Positions 15,611 through 21,583 of a stretch of DNA of 21,607 nucleotides are shown here, in pieces. Where the stretch lies: assembly GCA_964615445.1 (NCBI GenBank), contig CAZTOK010000024.1, positions 1 to 21,607 on the forward strand, written 5' to 3'. The notes below the pieces were generated by a model. It did not search any database. It was given only the letters and a program-made list of their open reading frames with translations, and had not been told where the DNA came from. The position numbers and the translations under genes are program-made. Source of the stretch: JALRBM01 sp964615445 (GTDB lineage Bacteria; Patescibacteriota; Saccharimonadia; Saccharimonadales; Saccharimonadaceae). Within the stretch, counting starts at the first letter, position 1, and every line of letters begins with the position of its first letter.

Positions 15611-16448
15611 GCTGTCTCCGTGCGTAACGCTGCAGAGAGTCAAGTACCCCGAGCAAATCTCTGTTACGTTTTGGCAGATTCAGGCGGAAGAGTTCTTTAT
15701 CGCGCTCGGTAATGTCGGCATCAATTTCCACTTTTTTTTCGCCCCGGTATGTGCCCTTAAATTCGGCTATCCAGAATGCGGCCATAGCTTTTTTAGTAAT
15801 ATCATAGAGCTCTTGAAACGTTAGAAATAGCATAAATATATACTCTCTTCCACCTTTCATAACGTAAATATGCTCTGGTTGTGGTGGATGCATTGCAAGT
15901 GGATGATAAACAGCGGCATGGTCAATACCATTCCTGATTTTTATCAAAAAGTCGAGACGTCGCTTCAAGGCAATTGTAGTATTGGAAGCAGGTGTAGTAT
16001 AAAAACTTGCCGGGAGAGGAATTTTACCAAGCATCGTTTTCTTGCCTACATCGTCCAGCCATGTGTCGTAGAATTTCAGAAGTAGCCGCCCCATACCATA
16101 CTGATCGCTATACCGCTCTTCCAGTTGTTCAATTTTTGCCAACAAAACATCCTCGTCTTCGATGTTTAGCAAGTCACACCGAATAGACTTCTTTTTCAGG
16201 TAGGTCGAAAAATCTTTATGTTCGTACCCGTATAATCTTTGAACCGCCGAGAAAAGCATATTAATGTCTCGTGTCTTAAGTGAACCTGCCAAAAACTCTG
16301 ATGCACTAAAATAATCGTTCGGACTCATTGCCCCTCTATGGCTGAGCGCAGTAAGAAAAAGTCGGAAATCTATTCCGGCATCTTCAAAAATTTCCGGAAA
16401 AAACGTAAACGAGTTGTGGTCAAGGCTGCTCGGATGAATATACGGCAC
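15603..16448 (-). CDS. HEPN-like protein, partner of the split nuclease
   Basis: This 281-aa, mostly helical protein contains LDFLIKIRNGIDHAAVYHP (165-183). R172-N-x3-H177 fits the R-polar-x3-5-H active site of HEPN ribonucleases, placed at the end of a long helix as in that fold. Its gene overlaps the nuclease gene by 8 bases, so the two probably form one system; many toxin-type defence systems combine a HEPN protein with a nuclease. The start is GTG 16448; a stop lies in frame just upstream, so no earlier start is possible. The HEPN call rests on one short motif and needs a profile search. Confidence 0.5.
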   Translation of the reverse strand: MPYIHPSSLDHNSFTFFPEIFEDAGIDFRLFLTALSHRGAMSPNDYFSASEFLAGSLKTRDINMLFSAVQRLYGYEHKDFSTYLKKKSIRCDLLNIEDEDVLLAKIEQLEERYSDQYGMGRLLLKFYDTWLDDVGKKTMLGKIPLPASFYTTPASNTTIALKRRLDFLIKIRNGIDHAAVYHPLAMHPPQPEHIYVMKGGREYIFMLFLTFQELYDITKKAMAAFWIAEFKGTYRGEKKVEIDADITERDKELFRLNLPKRNRDLLGVLDSLQRYARRQHE

Positions 16449-16449
16449 G

Positions 16450-16482
16450 TTAGAATCTTACCTTCGATATCTTGATATACAT
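16450..16482 (-). CDS. Possible 10-codon leader peptide before the HEPN-like gene
   Basis: A TAAAAT box (16489-16494) is followed by 6 bases and an ATG, the same geometry as the leaderless genes in this window. The ATG opens a mini-frame, MYIKISKVRF, whose TAA ends one base before the GTG of the HEPN-like gene. Reinitiation at the GTG could explain its lack of a good ribosome binding site. Chance cannot be excluded. Confidence 0.25.
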   Translation of the reverse strand: MYIKISKVRF

Positions 16483-16488
16483 ACTTTG

Positions 16489-16497
16489 ATTTTAGCA
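16489..16497 (-). promoter_or_regulatory. Extended -10 promoter of the HEPN-like/nuclease operon
   Basis: On the minus strand TGCTAAAAT is an extended -10 element. Transcription would begin near 16482. GCCAG/CTGGC repeats (16500-16504, 16521-16525, 16536-16540) lie in the -35 region and could bind a regulator. Confidence 0.45.
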
Positions 16498-16732
16498 GTC
16501 TGGCACGCTTTTATAACACAGCCAGCCTCTACTTGGCCAGCGGATAAAACTAATTCATTTCTGCGAAAGTATAACCTTCCCACTGTCTCTTCATTCTAAG
16601 GGGTAAATCGCCCATCTCAATGTCGTTCGTCCAGTAGGGCGCTCCACATTGATATGTTCGCTTGACCCCTTGCCCCGGCCGTGAGCGGGAAGGTCGATTC
16701 CGTTGAGGAATAAGAACTAAAAGGAGGTTCCT
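16498..16732 (+). other. Gene-free leader region before the DUF3768 gene
   Basis: No convincing gene is seen here. The left end holds the upstream part of the HEPN operon promoter. Nearer the DUF3768 gene, CCTT and CCCG (within 16668-16680) pair with CGGG and AAGG (to 16693) around an 8-base loop. This hairpin lies about 40 bases before the DUF3768 start. GCCC (near 16609) can also pair with GGGC (near 16637). No clear -10 box is recognised, so where transcription begins is open. Confidence 0.35.
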
Positions 16733-17047
16733 ATGCAGACAGAAGAAGCTATCGAGATTGCAAATAAGAACGATGCGTTTCGTAAGAGTGGGTTTGGAGT
16801 TACGGTAACACCAGGTGTACAGGTGTTGGAAGATTTGTCAGGACTGATCGACGAGATCCGTCAATTCAATGAATTTACCGAGTACAACGATCCGTATGGT
16901 GAGCATGACATCGGTACGGTGTATTGGTTAGGCGAAAAGGTGTTCTGGAAAATAGATTACTACGACCAGTCATTACGATACGGCCGTCACCCGCTAGATT
17001 TGGATTGTAGACGGATGATGACCGTAATGCTCGCGAGTGAATATTAG
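16733..17047 (+). CDS. DUF3768 family protein
   Basis: This 104-aa protein matches DUF3768 through NDAFRKSGFGVTVTPGVQ, NDPYGEHDIG, KVFWKIDYYDQ and the closing MTVMLASEY. The family is common on plasmids, phages and integrative elements, mostly in Proteobacteria. Its function is unknown. An ideal ribosome binding site (AAGGAGG) lies 6 bases before the ATG, stronger than most in this window. A clean intrinsic terminator follows, so the gene is a separate, probably well-expressed unit. Close resemblance to a family typical of other phyla suggests transfer between hosts. Confidence 0.85.
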   Translation: MQTEEAIEIANKNDAFRKSGFGVTVTPGVQVLEDLSGLIDEIRQFNEFTEYNDPYGEHDIGTVYWLGEKVFWKIDYYDQSLRYGRHPLDLDCRRMMTVMLASEY

Positions 17048-17066
17048 TTCACTCGTTTTTAGTATA

Positions 17067-17096
17067 CCCGGAAGTCGTTAGGGCTTCCGGGTTTTT
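17067..17096 (+). terminator. Intrinsic terminator after the DUF3768 gene
   Basis: A perfect 8-bp stem (CCCGGAAG 17067-17074 with CTTCCGGG 17084-17091, 9-base loop) is followed at once by TTTTT. It is a textbook Rho-independent terminator. Confidence 0.92.
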
Positions 17097-17126
17097 CATA
17101 TTAGTTACTTTACAAGGAGATAGGTG

Positions 17127-17381
17127 ATGAGCGAGACAGGATACAACGGGTGGACGAATTGCGAGACGTGGTTGGTGGCGCTTTGGTTAAACAACGATCG
17201 GCTGACATACGATGCGCTTGAGGCAATAAAGGCTGACAATGTAAGCGTGCACAACAAGGCAGAGCAGCTTGAGGAGCTGGTGCGAGAGGTGTACGAGTTT
17301 GAGCCGGTAGGCATAGTTGCTGACTTTGTAAACGCAGCACTCGGTCGGGTTGACTGGGTGGAGATTGTGACAGCGGATTAG
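17127..17381 (+). CDS. DUF7249-like small protein
   Basis: This 84-aa protein opens with GYNGWTNCETWLVALWLNND, the conserved N-terminal signature of small proteins (DUF7249-type) found on phages and mobile elements. The function is unknown. AAGGAGA (17114-17120) lies 6 bases before ATG 17127, which decides against the in-frame GTG at 17124. It follows the DUF3768 terminator by 30 bases. Both small genes have strong ribosome binding sites and may share regulation. A helix-rich acidic C-terminal half follows the signature. Confidence 0.75.
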   Translation: MSETGYNGWTNCETWLVALWLNNDRLTYDALEAIKADNVSVHNKAEQLEELVREVYEFEPVGIVADFVNAALGRVDWVEIVTAD

Positions 17382-17393
17382 GATGCTGGCGTC

Positions 17394-17418
17394 CTGGGTA
17401 GGACGGTAAACTACCCAG
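17394..17418. terminator. Hairpin between convergent genes, possible two-way terminator
   Basis: CTGGGTAG pairs perfectly with CTACCCAG around a 9-base loop. It sits between the ends of the DUF7249-like gene and the convergent replication-relaxation gene. There is no T-run on either side, so it may be a weak or factor-assisted terminator. Confidence 0.5.
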
Positions 17419-17422
17419 CAGG

Positions 17423-18199
17423 CTACACATCTTCCCAAATTGCACTCGCAACACCGGTAGCTCTAACTTTCTCTAGGGTTGCTACACGGATTACTATCTC
17501 GTCATTACCGCTTTCTTCGATCTGCTTTTTAGTGCGTCGCTTAACATAAAGCAAGTCGGCGGTAGTTGCACATATAAACAAGGCTATAGGCGCAGGGCCG
17601 CTCTCCTCATCCCAAGCATCAATATAATTCACGTAGTCCTTTATTCGCTGGCGCAGCTGGTAGCGCGGAAGAGTAAGCTCAAAGTCTTCTAGTGCGTAAT
17701 TGATAGTTCCGCCGTCATGCCGTTTCGTAAAGAATAGGTGCGGCTTTAGCTCGTTCAGGAAGTGCTGTGAGCTATCAGGATCGACGTAATCGGCTGGCAG
17801 CACGCATATATATTTCAATTCGGAAGTGCTCTTAGCTTGCAGGGCTATGCAGCAATCTGCAATCAGCAAACACCTATCAATAAAAACTTGCGTGCGGCCA
17901 GGCTCTTTGTACCGCTTCCGCAGCTCTTCATTCGGACACTCACCAGTCTCGCGCAAATACCGGATGCCATTTATAGATAAATAGTAGATTGCTGGCTGAC
18001 TTTTGGCGATGAAGTTGGTTGCATCATATCGCCAATCTACATACTGCTTATCTCGTAAGTCTTTGAGCCAGCTTATTATCCGTCTTTTGTCTTTGTGTTT
18101 TAGTAATGCTTGTATTTGAGTTCTGTTGAGGAATCTATATTTATAAATTAGTGTTAGTATTTCTTGTTGTTTGGTGGTTATTGAGGGAAGAGTGGTCAT
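17423..18199 (-). CDS. Replication-relaxation family protein
   Basis: This 258-aa protein begins with a winged helix-turn-helix (about 8-60: TTKQQEILTLIYKYRFLNRTQI, then RRIISWLKDLRDKQYV) and a YYLSINGIRYL segment. This is the hallmark arrangement of the replication-relaxation family (Replic_Relax), found on plasmids and integrative elements of Gram-positive bacteria and candidate phyla. The rest (about 100-250) is alpha/beta and ends in AIWEDV. These proteins are thought to act at the element's origin of replication or transfer, but the exact role is not established. No clear promoter is seen upstream. Confidence 0.8.
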   Translation of the reverse strand: MTTLPSITTKQQEILTLIYKYRFLNRTQIQALLKHKDKRRIISWLKDLRDKQYVDWRYDATNFIAKSQPAIYYLSINGIRYLRETGECPNEELRKRYKEPGRTQVFIDRCLLIADCCIALQAKSTSELKYICVLPADYVDPDSSQHFLNELKPHLFFTKRHDGGTINYALEDFELTLPRYQLRQRIKDYVNYIDAWDEESGPAPIALFICATTADLLYVKRRTKKQIEESGNDEIVIRVATLEKVRATGVASAIWEDV

Positions 18200-18324
18200 A
18201 GTGTGTTTTGAGTGTGTAGTTGGCGATGAGATAGAATAGTTTGCCTACCCCTCCTACTCCGATTTATTTCATAGGTAAGGACTACGCTAAGTTCAAGTAT
18301 AACACCTTACGAAAGTACAAAAAC

Positions 18325-18344
18325 TGTCACCGTCCTTGGTGACA
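18325..18344. promoter_or_regulatory. Inverted repeat upstream of the DUF6602 gene
   Basis: TGTCACC and GGTGACA form a perfect 7-bp inverted repeat with a 6-base centre, 45 bases before the DUF6602 -10 box. No T-run follows, so an operator is more likely than a terminator. The gene-free stretch 18200-18401 holds nothing else I can name except a possible second -10-like TATAAC near 18298. Confidence 0.45.
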
Positions 18345-18389
18345 ATCTTGGCATACCCCTAGAATAAACCGATCTATCCAACAATCAGA

Positions 18390-18395
18390 TATAAT
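18390..18395 (+). promoter_or_regulatory. Consensus -10 box, leaderless start of the DUF6602 gene
   Basis: A perfect TATAAT is followed by 6 bases and ATG 18402, so transcription should begin at or within a base of the start codon. No ribosome binding site is present. No good -35 hexamer is seen. Confidence 0.65.
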
Positions 18396-18401
18396 CAATA
18401 C

Positions 18402-19184
18402 ATGACAGAAAAAAGAAGTAGTGGTGAGGCTGCGGATGTGCTCACTAAGCTCATGGCAACACAACAACATGCAATGGCAAAAGCATTCGAGGAAGCCACG
18501 CAGTTCAAGCATAAAACTTTGCGCGGCGGCGAGCGTGAACAAGGAGTTCGGCAATTTTTAAATGATCAACTCCCCAGTAGACTAAAAGTTATAACCGGCG
18601 AGGCTATTGATCGTTTCGGCAACACCAGCTCCCAACTTGATGTCATGGTTTACGACTCTGCGCTCAACTCGCCTTTTGCCGGCGAATCAAGCGGATTACT
18701 ACCCGCTGAAGCGCTTTTGGCTATCGTGGAAGTTAAAACTAAGCTAACCAGATCTGAATGGAAAAAAATTAGTTCCTCTATCGAAAAATTTCGAGCACTT
18801 CGCCCTTATAAAAAGACATTCGGGCTCTCTAAGGCTGGGAGGCAAGGTATCGCAAGCGAATTACCCAGATGCTTTTATAGTGTAGTCGCTTTTTCGTCTG
18901 ACTTATCGGCAAACGATACTTGGGCCGAACGTGAACAGCAGCGGGCGCGTGATTACTTTGGAACCGATGACTGTTTAGGACTGGATCGAATACTCATATT
19001 AGATCGCGGCATTATCAATCCAACAGAGAACGTATTTCGCAGCTCCACTAGTCAAGGAGAAAATTTAATGGGTTGGTTCGTGGGCCAAGTCAATTTTTTG
19101 CACAGAGAGATGCCTCGCAGAGAGCCAATGGACTGGCAGACTTATGCCGGTAGCGCGTTTGGCGGCTGGAAACCAATGAAGTAG
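18402..19184 (+). CDS. DUF6602 PD-(D/E)XK nuclease-like protein
   Basis: This 260-aa protein fits DUF6602: GEREQGVRQFLNDQLP (43-58), the SSQLDVMVYD strand with D80, then LLPAEALLAIVEVKTKL with E110 and K112. The D...ExK arrangement is that of a PD-(D/E)XK nuclease fold. Members occur in defence islands but the substrate is not known. The gene stands alone with its own leaderless promoter and has the XRE gene convergent 6 bases after it. The catalytic residues appear intact. Confidence is good for the fold and low for the biological role. Confidence 0.8.
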   Translation: MTEKRSSGEAADVLTKLMATQQHAMAKAFEEATQFKHKTLRGGEREQGVRQFLNDQLPSRLKVITGEAIDRFGNTSSQLDVMVYDSALNSPFAGESSGLLPAEALLAIVEVKTKLTRSEWKKISSSIEKFRALRPYKKTFGLSKAGRQGIASELPRCFYSVVAFSSDLSANDTWAEREQQRARDYFGTDDCLGLDRILILDRGIINPTENVFRSSTSQGENLMGWFVGQVNFLHREMPRREPMDWQTYAGSAFGGWKPMK

Positions 19185-19190
19185 TTCTGG

Positions 19191-19412
19191 CTACTTGGAT
19201 GGTCTCTTCAATAGTTCGTCGGGTGTCACGCCCAAGGCTTCGGCGATCTTTGCGATCACTTCAAGGCTAGGGTTGCGTTCGCCACGCTCTAAGAAGCCCA
19301 TGTAGCTACGATCAATGCCGACCTTGGCAGCAAGCTCAACTTGACTTAGCCCGCGCTCCTTGCGAAGCTCACGCACGCGTTTGCCAAAGACTTGCTGATA
19401 CTCAATATTCAT
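19191..19412 (-). CDS. XRE-family HTH regulator, likely repressor of the integration module
   Basis: This 73-aa single HTH domain (FGKRVRELRKERGLSQVELA, recognition helix around IDRSYMGFLERGERNPS, then IAEALGVTPDELL) belongs to the Cro/CI superfamily. Its ATG 19412 directly follows a TGCTATAAT element with a 7-base gap, so the message is probably leaderless. It is divergent from the 54-aa protein and serine recombinase genes, with an inverted repeat centred between the two promoters. Repression of itself and of the recombinase module is the natural reading. Confidence 0.88.
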   Translation of the reverse strand: MNIEYQQVFGKRVRELRKERGLSQVELAAKVGIDRSYMGFLERGERNPSLEVIAKIAEALGVTPDELLKRPSK

Positions 19413-19419
19413 TGTCTAG

Positions 19420-19428
19420 ATTATAGCA
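19420..19428 (-). promoter_or_regulatory. Extended -10 promoter of the XRE gene
   Basis: On the minus strand TGCTATAAT is a perfect extended -10 element ending 7 bases before the ATG. Transcription would begin at or next to the start codon. Confidence 0.65.
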
Positions 19429-19448
19429 TAACTGTGGATAAGAATGTG

Positions 19449-19463
19449 GCTACTCACAGTAGC
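19449..19463. promoter_or_regulatory. Operator-like inverted repeat between divergent leaderless promoters
   Basis: GCTACT-CAC-AGTAGC is a perfect 6-bp inverted repeat, placed over the -35 regions of both the XRE promoter and the promoter of the 54-aa protein. One bound repressor could silence both directions. A T6 run follows on the plus strand, so a rightward terminator is the alternative reading. Confidence 0.5.
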
Positions 19464-19479
19464 TTTTTTATACAGCTCT

Positions 19480-19488
19480 TGTTAAAAT
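19480..19488 (+). promoter_or_regulatory. Extended -10 promoter of the 54-aa protein
   Basis: TGTTAAAAT is an extended -10 element followed by 6 bases and ATG 19495, again a leaderless arrangement. No ribosome binding site lies before the ATG. Confidence 0.5.
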
Positions 19489-19494
19489 GGGACT

Positions 19495-19659
19495 ATGAGT
19501 AGTCATGAGGGTGACATCGTTGCATTAGAACCAGAGAGGATAGAGGCCTTGCGGCTTATCCTTGAAAAGGAACAATGCAAGCCTGTTACCTATGACGAAG
19601 CGCTAGAGATCGGGCGATCATTAGTGCGGTTCTTTAAGGCTCTCGCCGAAGAAGCCTAG
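19495..19659 (+). CDS. 54-aa protein upstream of the serine recombinase
   Basis: The frame opens at ATG 19495 and ends at TAG 19657-19659. The product (MSSHEGDIVALEPERIEALR..., ending SLVRFFKALAEEA) is acidic and helical, with YDEALEIGRSLVRFF as a compact amphipathic segment. A leaderless promoter geometry and position between a divergent repressor and the recombinase support a real gene. The spacing resembles that of small accessory proteins beside large serine recombinases, such as a recombination directionality factor, but I cannot identify it. Confidence 0.6.
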   Translation: MSSHEGDIVALEPERIEALRLILEKEQCKPVTYDEALEIGRSLVRFFKALAEEA

Positions 19660-19685
19660 CTAGACGCTCCACGCGCACTCATAAC

Positions 19686-19694
19686 TGATAAAAT
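19686..19694 (+). promoter_or_regulatory. Extended -10 promoter directly before the serine recombinase
   Basis: TGATAAAAT gives a predicted start near 19701, about 12 bases before ATG 19713. Unlike its neighbours, this gene also has a strong ribosome binding site (AAAGGAGAGG). The recombinase may be made both from here and from the promoter before the 54-aa gene. Confidence 0.5.
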
Positions 19695-19712
19695 AATTAC
19701 AAAGGAGAGGGA

Positions 19713-21293
19713 ATGGGGCAAACTAACGCAGTCATACTTGCGCGCGTATCCAGCAAGGCACAAGAGGACGAAGGGTATTCGCTTGATTCGCAAGTGAAAC
19801 TACTGACCGGGTACTGTCAGACAAAGGGCTTCAAAGTCGTTAAAGTATTCAAGATTGCCGAGACAGCATCGAAACAACAAAGCCGTAAGGTCTTCACGGA
19901 GATGTTGCGCTACATCTCAAAGAATGACATCTATCATCTGGCAGTTGAGAAGACCGACCGTTTTACGCGCAATATGCGTGACGCAGTAGCTATCGATGAT
20001 TGGCTGGAACAAGACGAGGATCGACGTCTTCATGCCGTCAAAGAAAACCTGCTCGTCCACAAGAACGCCAAGTCTGACGTTAAGTTTATGTGGAATATCC
20101 ATTTGTCAGTCGCCAAAAAGTACACGGACAATCTGCGCGAAGAAGCAATGAAAGGCTGGGCTGAGAAACTAGCACAAGGGTGGCTACCTGCGCCACCGCC
20201 ACCGGGATACATTACGGTTACGCGCGGCGGTAAGCGTATTCATATTATCGATAAGGCCACGGCGAGTATTATGCGTAAAGTATTTCGCATTTACCTTGAG
20301 CCGAACCATTCAGTCCTGACCATTACCGAGTTCATGAAGGACAACGGCATAGTGACGCGTAAAGGCCGACCACAAAGCAAGAGCTACGTCCACAAAATGC
20401 TTAGCAACCCTTTCTATATTGGCATTAATCATTTTGACGGCAAAGACTATCCCGGTGCCCAGGAACCACTCATTAGCAAGGAACTATTCAACGCCGTACA
20501 AAAGAAACTGCACAGCAAACAGCCAATGTTGCGCGCCCGGCACAATCCAGTACTTAAGAATATGATCCGCTGTCAAAACTGCGGCGCGACCGTAACATGG
20601 GAACGTCACAAAGAACGTTATTATGGCGCATGCCAACGCAAGGAAACGGCTTGCAAAGGTCTCAAGTTCCTGCGCGAAGATCGTGCCGAGGAACTCGTCT
20701 TGGAGACGCTACAAAAGCTCGTAAGCCCATCACAGGAAATCATTGCCTGGACGAGTGAGGCAATACGCGCAGAGTCTCAGAATGATGCTCAATACTATGA
20801 GCAAAGCGCGACGCTCATCAACAGCAAGTTGAGTCGAATTGAGCTCATGGATGAAACACTATATGACGACAAACTGGCGGGTGACATCTCTAAGGAACGT
20901 TACGAGACCAAGCACAACCAGCTCATGGCCGAAAAAGCCTCTCTGCTTGATCAGCTCAACAAACTTGAAGAACGACAGCATTCCGACTTTGAAGGCGGTC
21001 TGACGGTCTTAGAATTGTCTCAAAAGGCCGCTGAAATATATGCTGACAAAGTTCCAGAACAAAAACGCGTCATAATAACCGAACTCTTTGAAAAACTGGT
21101 ATCAAACGGTGATGCCCTATCTGTTACGTACACGAAATTCACAAATGCAATCGCCAAAAAGACAGCAGAAACGGTTCAATTTTTGGAAGGTCAGAAAATG
21201 GCTAACCGAACTTTCAAAAAAGCCCCGGCTACATCTGTTAGCGAAGGCAATTCTGAGTTAATAAATCAATTACGTCCTATATGGCAGGGGTAG
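19713..21293 (+). CDS. Large serine recombinase (site-specific integrase of the element)
   Basis: This 526-aa protein has an N-terminal resolvase domain (AVILARVSSKAQ, with the nucleophile in RVSS about residue 13-14; DSQ; then VEKTDRFTRN). A recombinase domain follows (about 160-270: GYITVTRGGKR, then GRPQSKSYVHKMLSNPFYIG), then a zinc ribbon (CQNC, then C and C at about 289-315), a coiled coil (about 345-430) and a basic C-terminus. All parts of a working large serine integrase are present. Such enzymes insert and excise elements between attP and attB. The last codons (PIWQG and TAG) lie inside the 3' end of the tRNA-Trp gene, so the element abuts the tRNA and its attachment core is probably there. 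Confidence 0.95.
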   Translation: MGQTNAVILARVSSKAQEDEGYSLDSQVKLLTGYCQTKGFKVVKVFKIAETASKQQSRKVFTEMLRYISKNDIYHLAVEKTDRFTRNMRDAVAIDDWLEQDEDRRLHAVKENLLVHKNAKSDVKFMWNIHLSVAKKYTDNLREEAMKGWAEKLAQGWLPAPPPPGYITVTRGGKRIHIIDKATASIMRKVFRIYLEPNHSVLTITEFMKDNGIVTRKGRPQSKSYVHKMLSNPFYIGINHFDGKDYPGAQEPLISKELFNAVQKKLHSKQPMLRARHNPVLKNMIRCQNCGATVTWERHKERYYGACQRKETACKGLKFLREDRAEELVLETLQKLVSPSQEIIAWTSEAIRAESQNDAQYYEQSATLINSKLSRIELMDETLYDDKLAGDISKERYETKHNQLMAEKASLLDQLNKLEERQHSDFEGGLTVLELSQKAAEIYADKVPEQKRVIITELFEKLVSNGDALSVTYTKFTNAIAKKTAETVQFLEGQKMANRTFKKAPATSVSEGNSELINQLRPIWQG

Positions 21294-21357
21294 CAGGACT
21301 CGAACCTACGACACCCGGTTTTGGAGACCGGTGCTCTACCAACTGAGCTATACCCCT
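21282..21357 (-). tRNA. trnW: tRNA-Trp (anticodon CCA)
   Basis: The minus strand folds into a full cloverleaf: 7-bp acceptor AGGGGTA/TACCCCT, D stem GCTC/GAGC, anticodon stem CCGGT/ACCGG with loop CTCCAAA (anticodon CCA), and T stem GTAGG/CCTGC with loop TTCGAGT. Discriminator G and an encoded CCA follow. The serine recombinase stop codon lies within its last 12 bases. The tRNA remains intact, so integration beside or into its 3' end restored the gene. Confidence 0.97.
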
Positions 21358-21373
21358 AAAGTAGAACGCAGTA

Positions 21374-21402
21374 ATCATAGCGGATTTGATCTGTTTTGTC
21401 AC
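21374..21402 (-). promoter_or_regulatory. Promoter of tRNA-Trp
   Basis: On the minus strand, a -35 box GTGACA (21397-21402) and a -10 box TATGAT (21374-21379) are 17 bases apart. Transcription would start about 10 bases before the mature 5' end at 21357. Confidence 0.7.
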
Positions 21403-21451
21403 CTTGAGGGGTGGATTTTCCACAACTTTTGCAAAATAGTTGTAAAAAAGG

Positions 21452-21480
21452 TTGTGCTTTTGCAATGAACTCTCTATAAT
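21452..21480 (+). promoter_or_regulatory. Rightward promoter in the flanking DNA
   Basis: A perfect -10 TATAAT (21475-21480) is preceded at 17 bases by TTGTGC (21452-21457). A 9-bp direct repeat CTTTTGCAA (21426-21434 and 21457-21465) and an inverted CACAAC/GTTGTG pair flank the -35 box and may bind a regulator. Transcription would begin near 21487 and run into the structured segment at 21514-21583. Confidence 0.6.
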
Positions 21481-21513
21481 TCGATTTGAATCAAACTTTA
21501 ACATATCAAAAAG

Positions 21514-21583
21514 GTGAACTAACGGGTGCACAGGCAAAACTCTGTATTGACTATGCAGAAACTGGCAACAGTGGTTAGTTCAC
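21514..21583 (+). ncRNA. Structured segment, candidate RNA element in a 5' leader
   Basis: GTGAACTAAC (21514-21523) pairs perfectly with GTTAGTTCAC (21574-21583) to close a 50-base interior. Inside, CTGTAT pairs with ATGCAG around TGACT, and ACTG pairs with CAGT around GCAA, a GNRA-type tetraloop. The segment starts about 27 bases after the predicted start of transcription. It matches no riboswitch or ncRNA consensus I can recall. The window ends too soon to see the gene it may control. Confidence 0.4.

Noticed and set aside
19191..19659. Type II toxin-antitoxin pair made of the XRE protein and the 54-aa protein
   Set aside because: The genes are divergent rather than in one operon, and the 54-aa protein has no toxin motif.
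21277..21537. 86-aa minus-strand frame across the tRNA
   Set aside because: It includes the full tRNA-Trp and its promoter; the C-terminal part (GIAQLVEHRSPKPGVVGSSP) is the familiar false translation of a tRNA gene.
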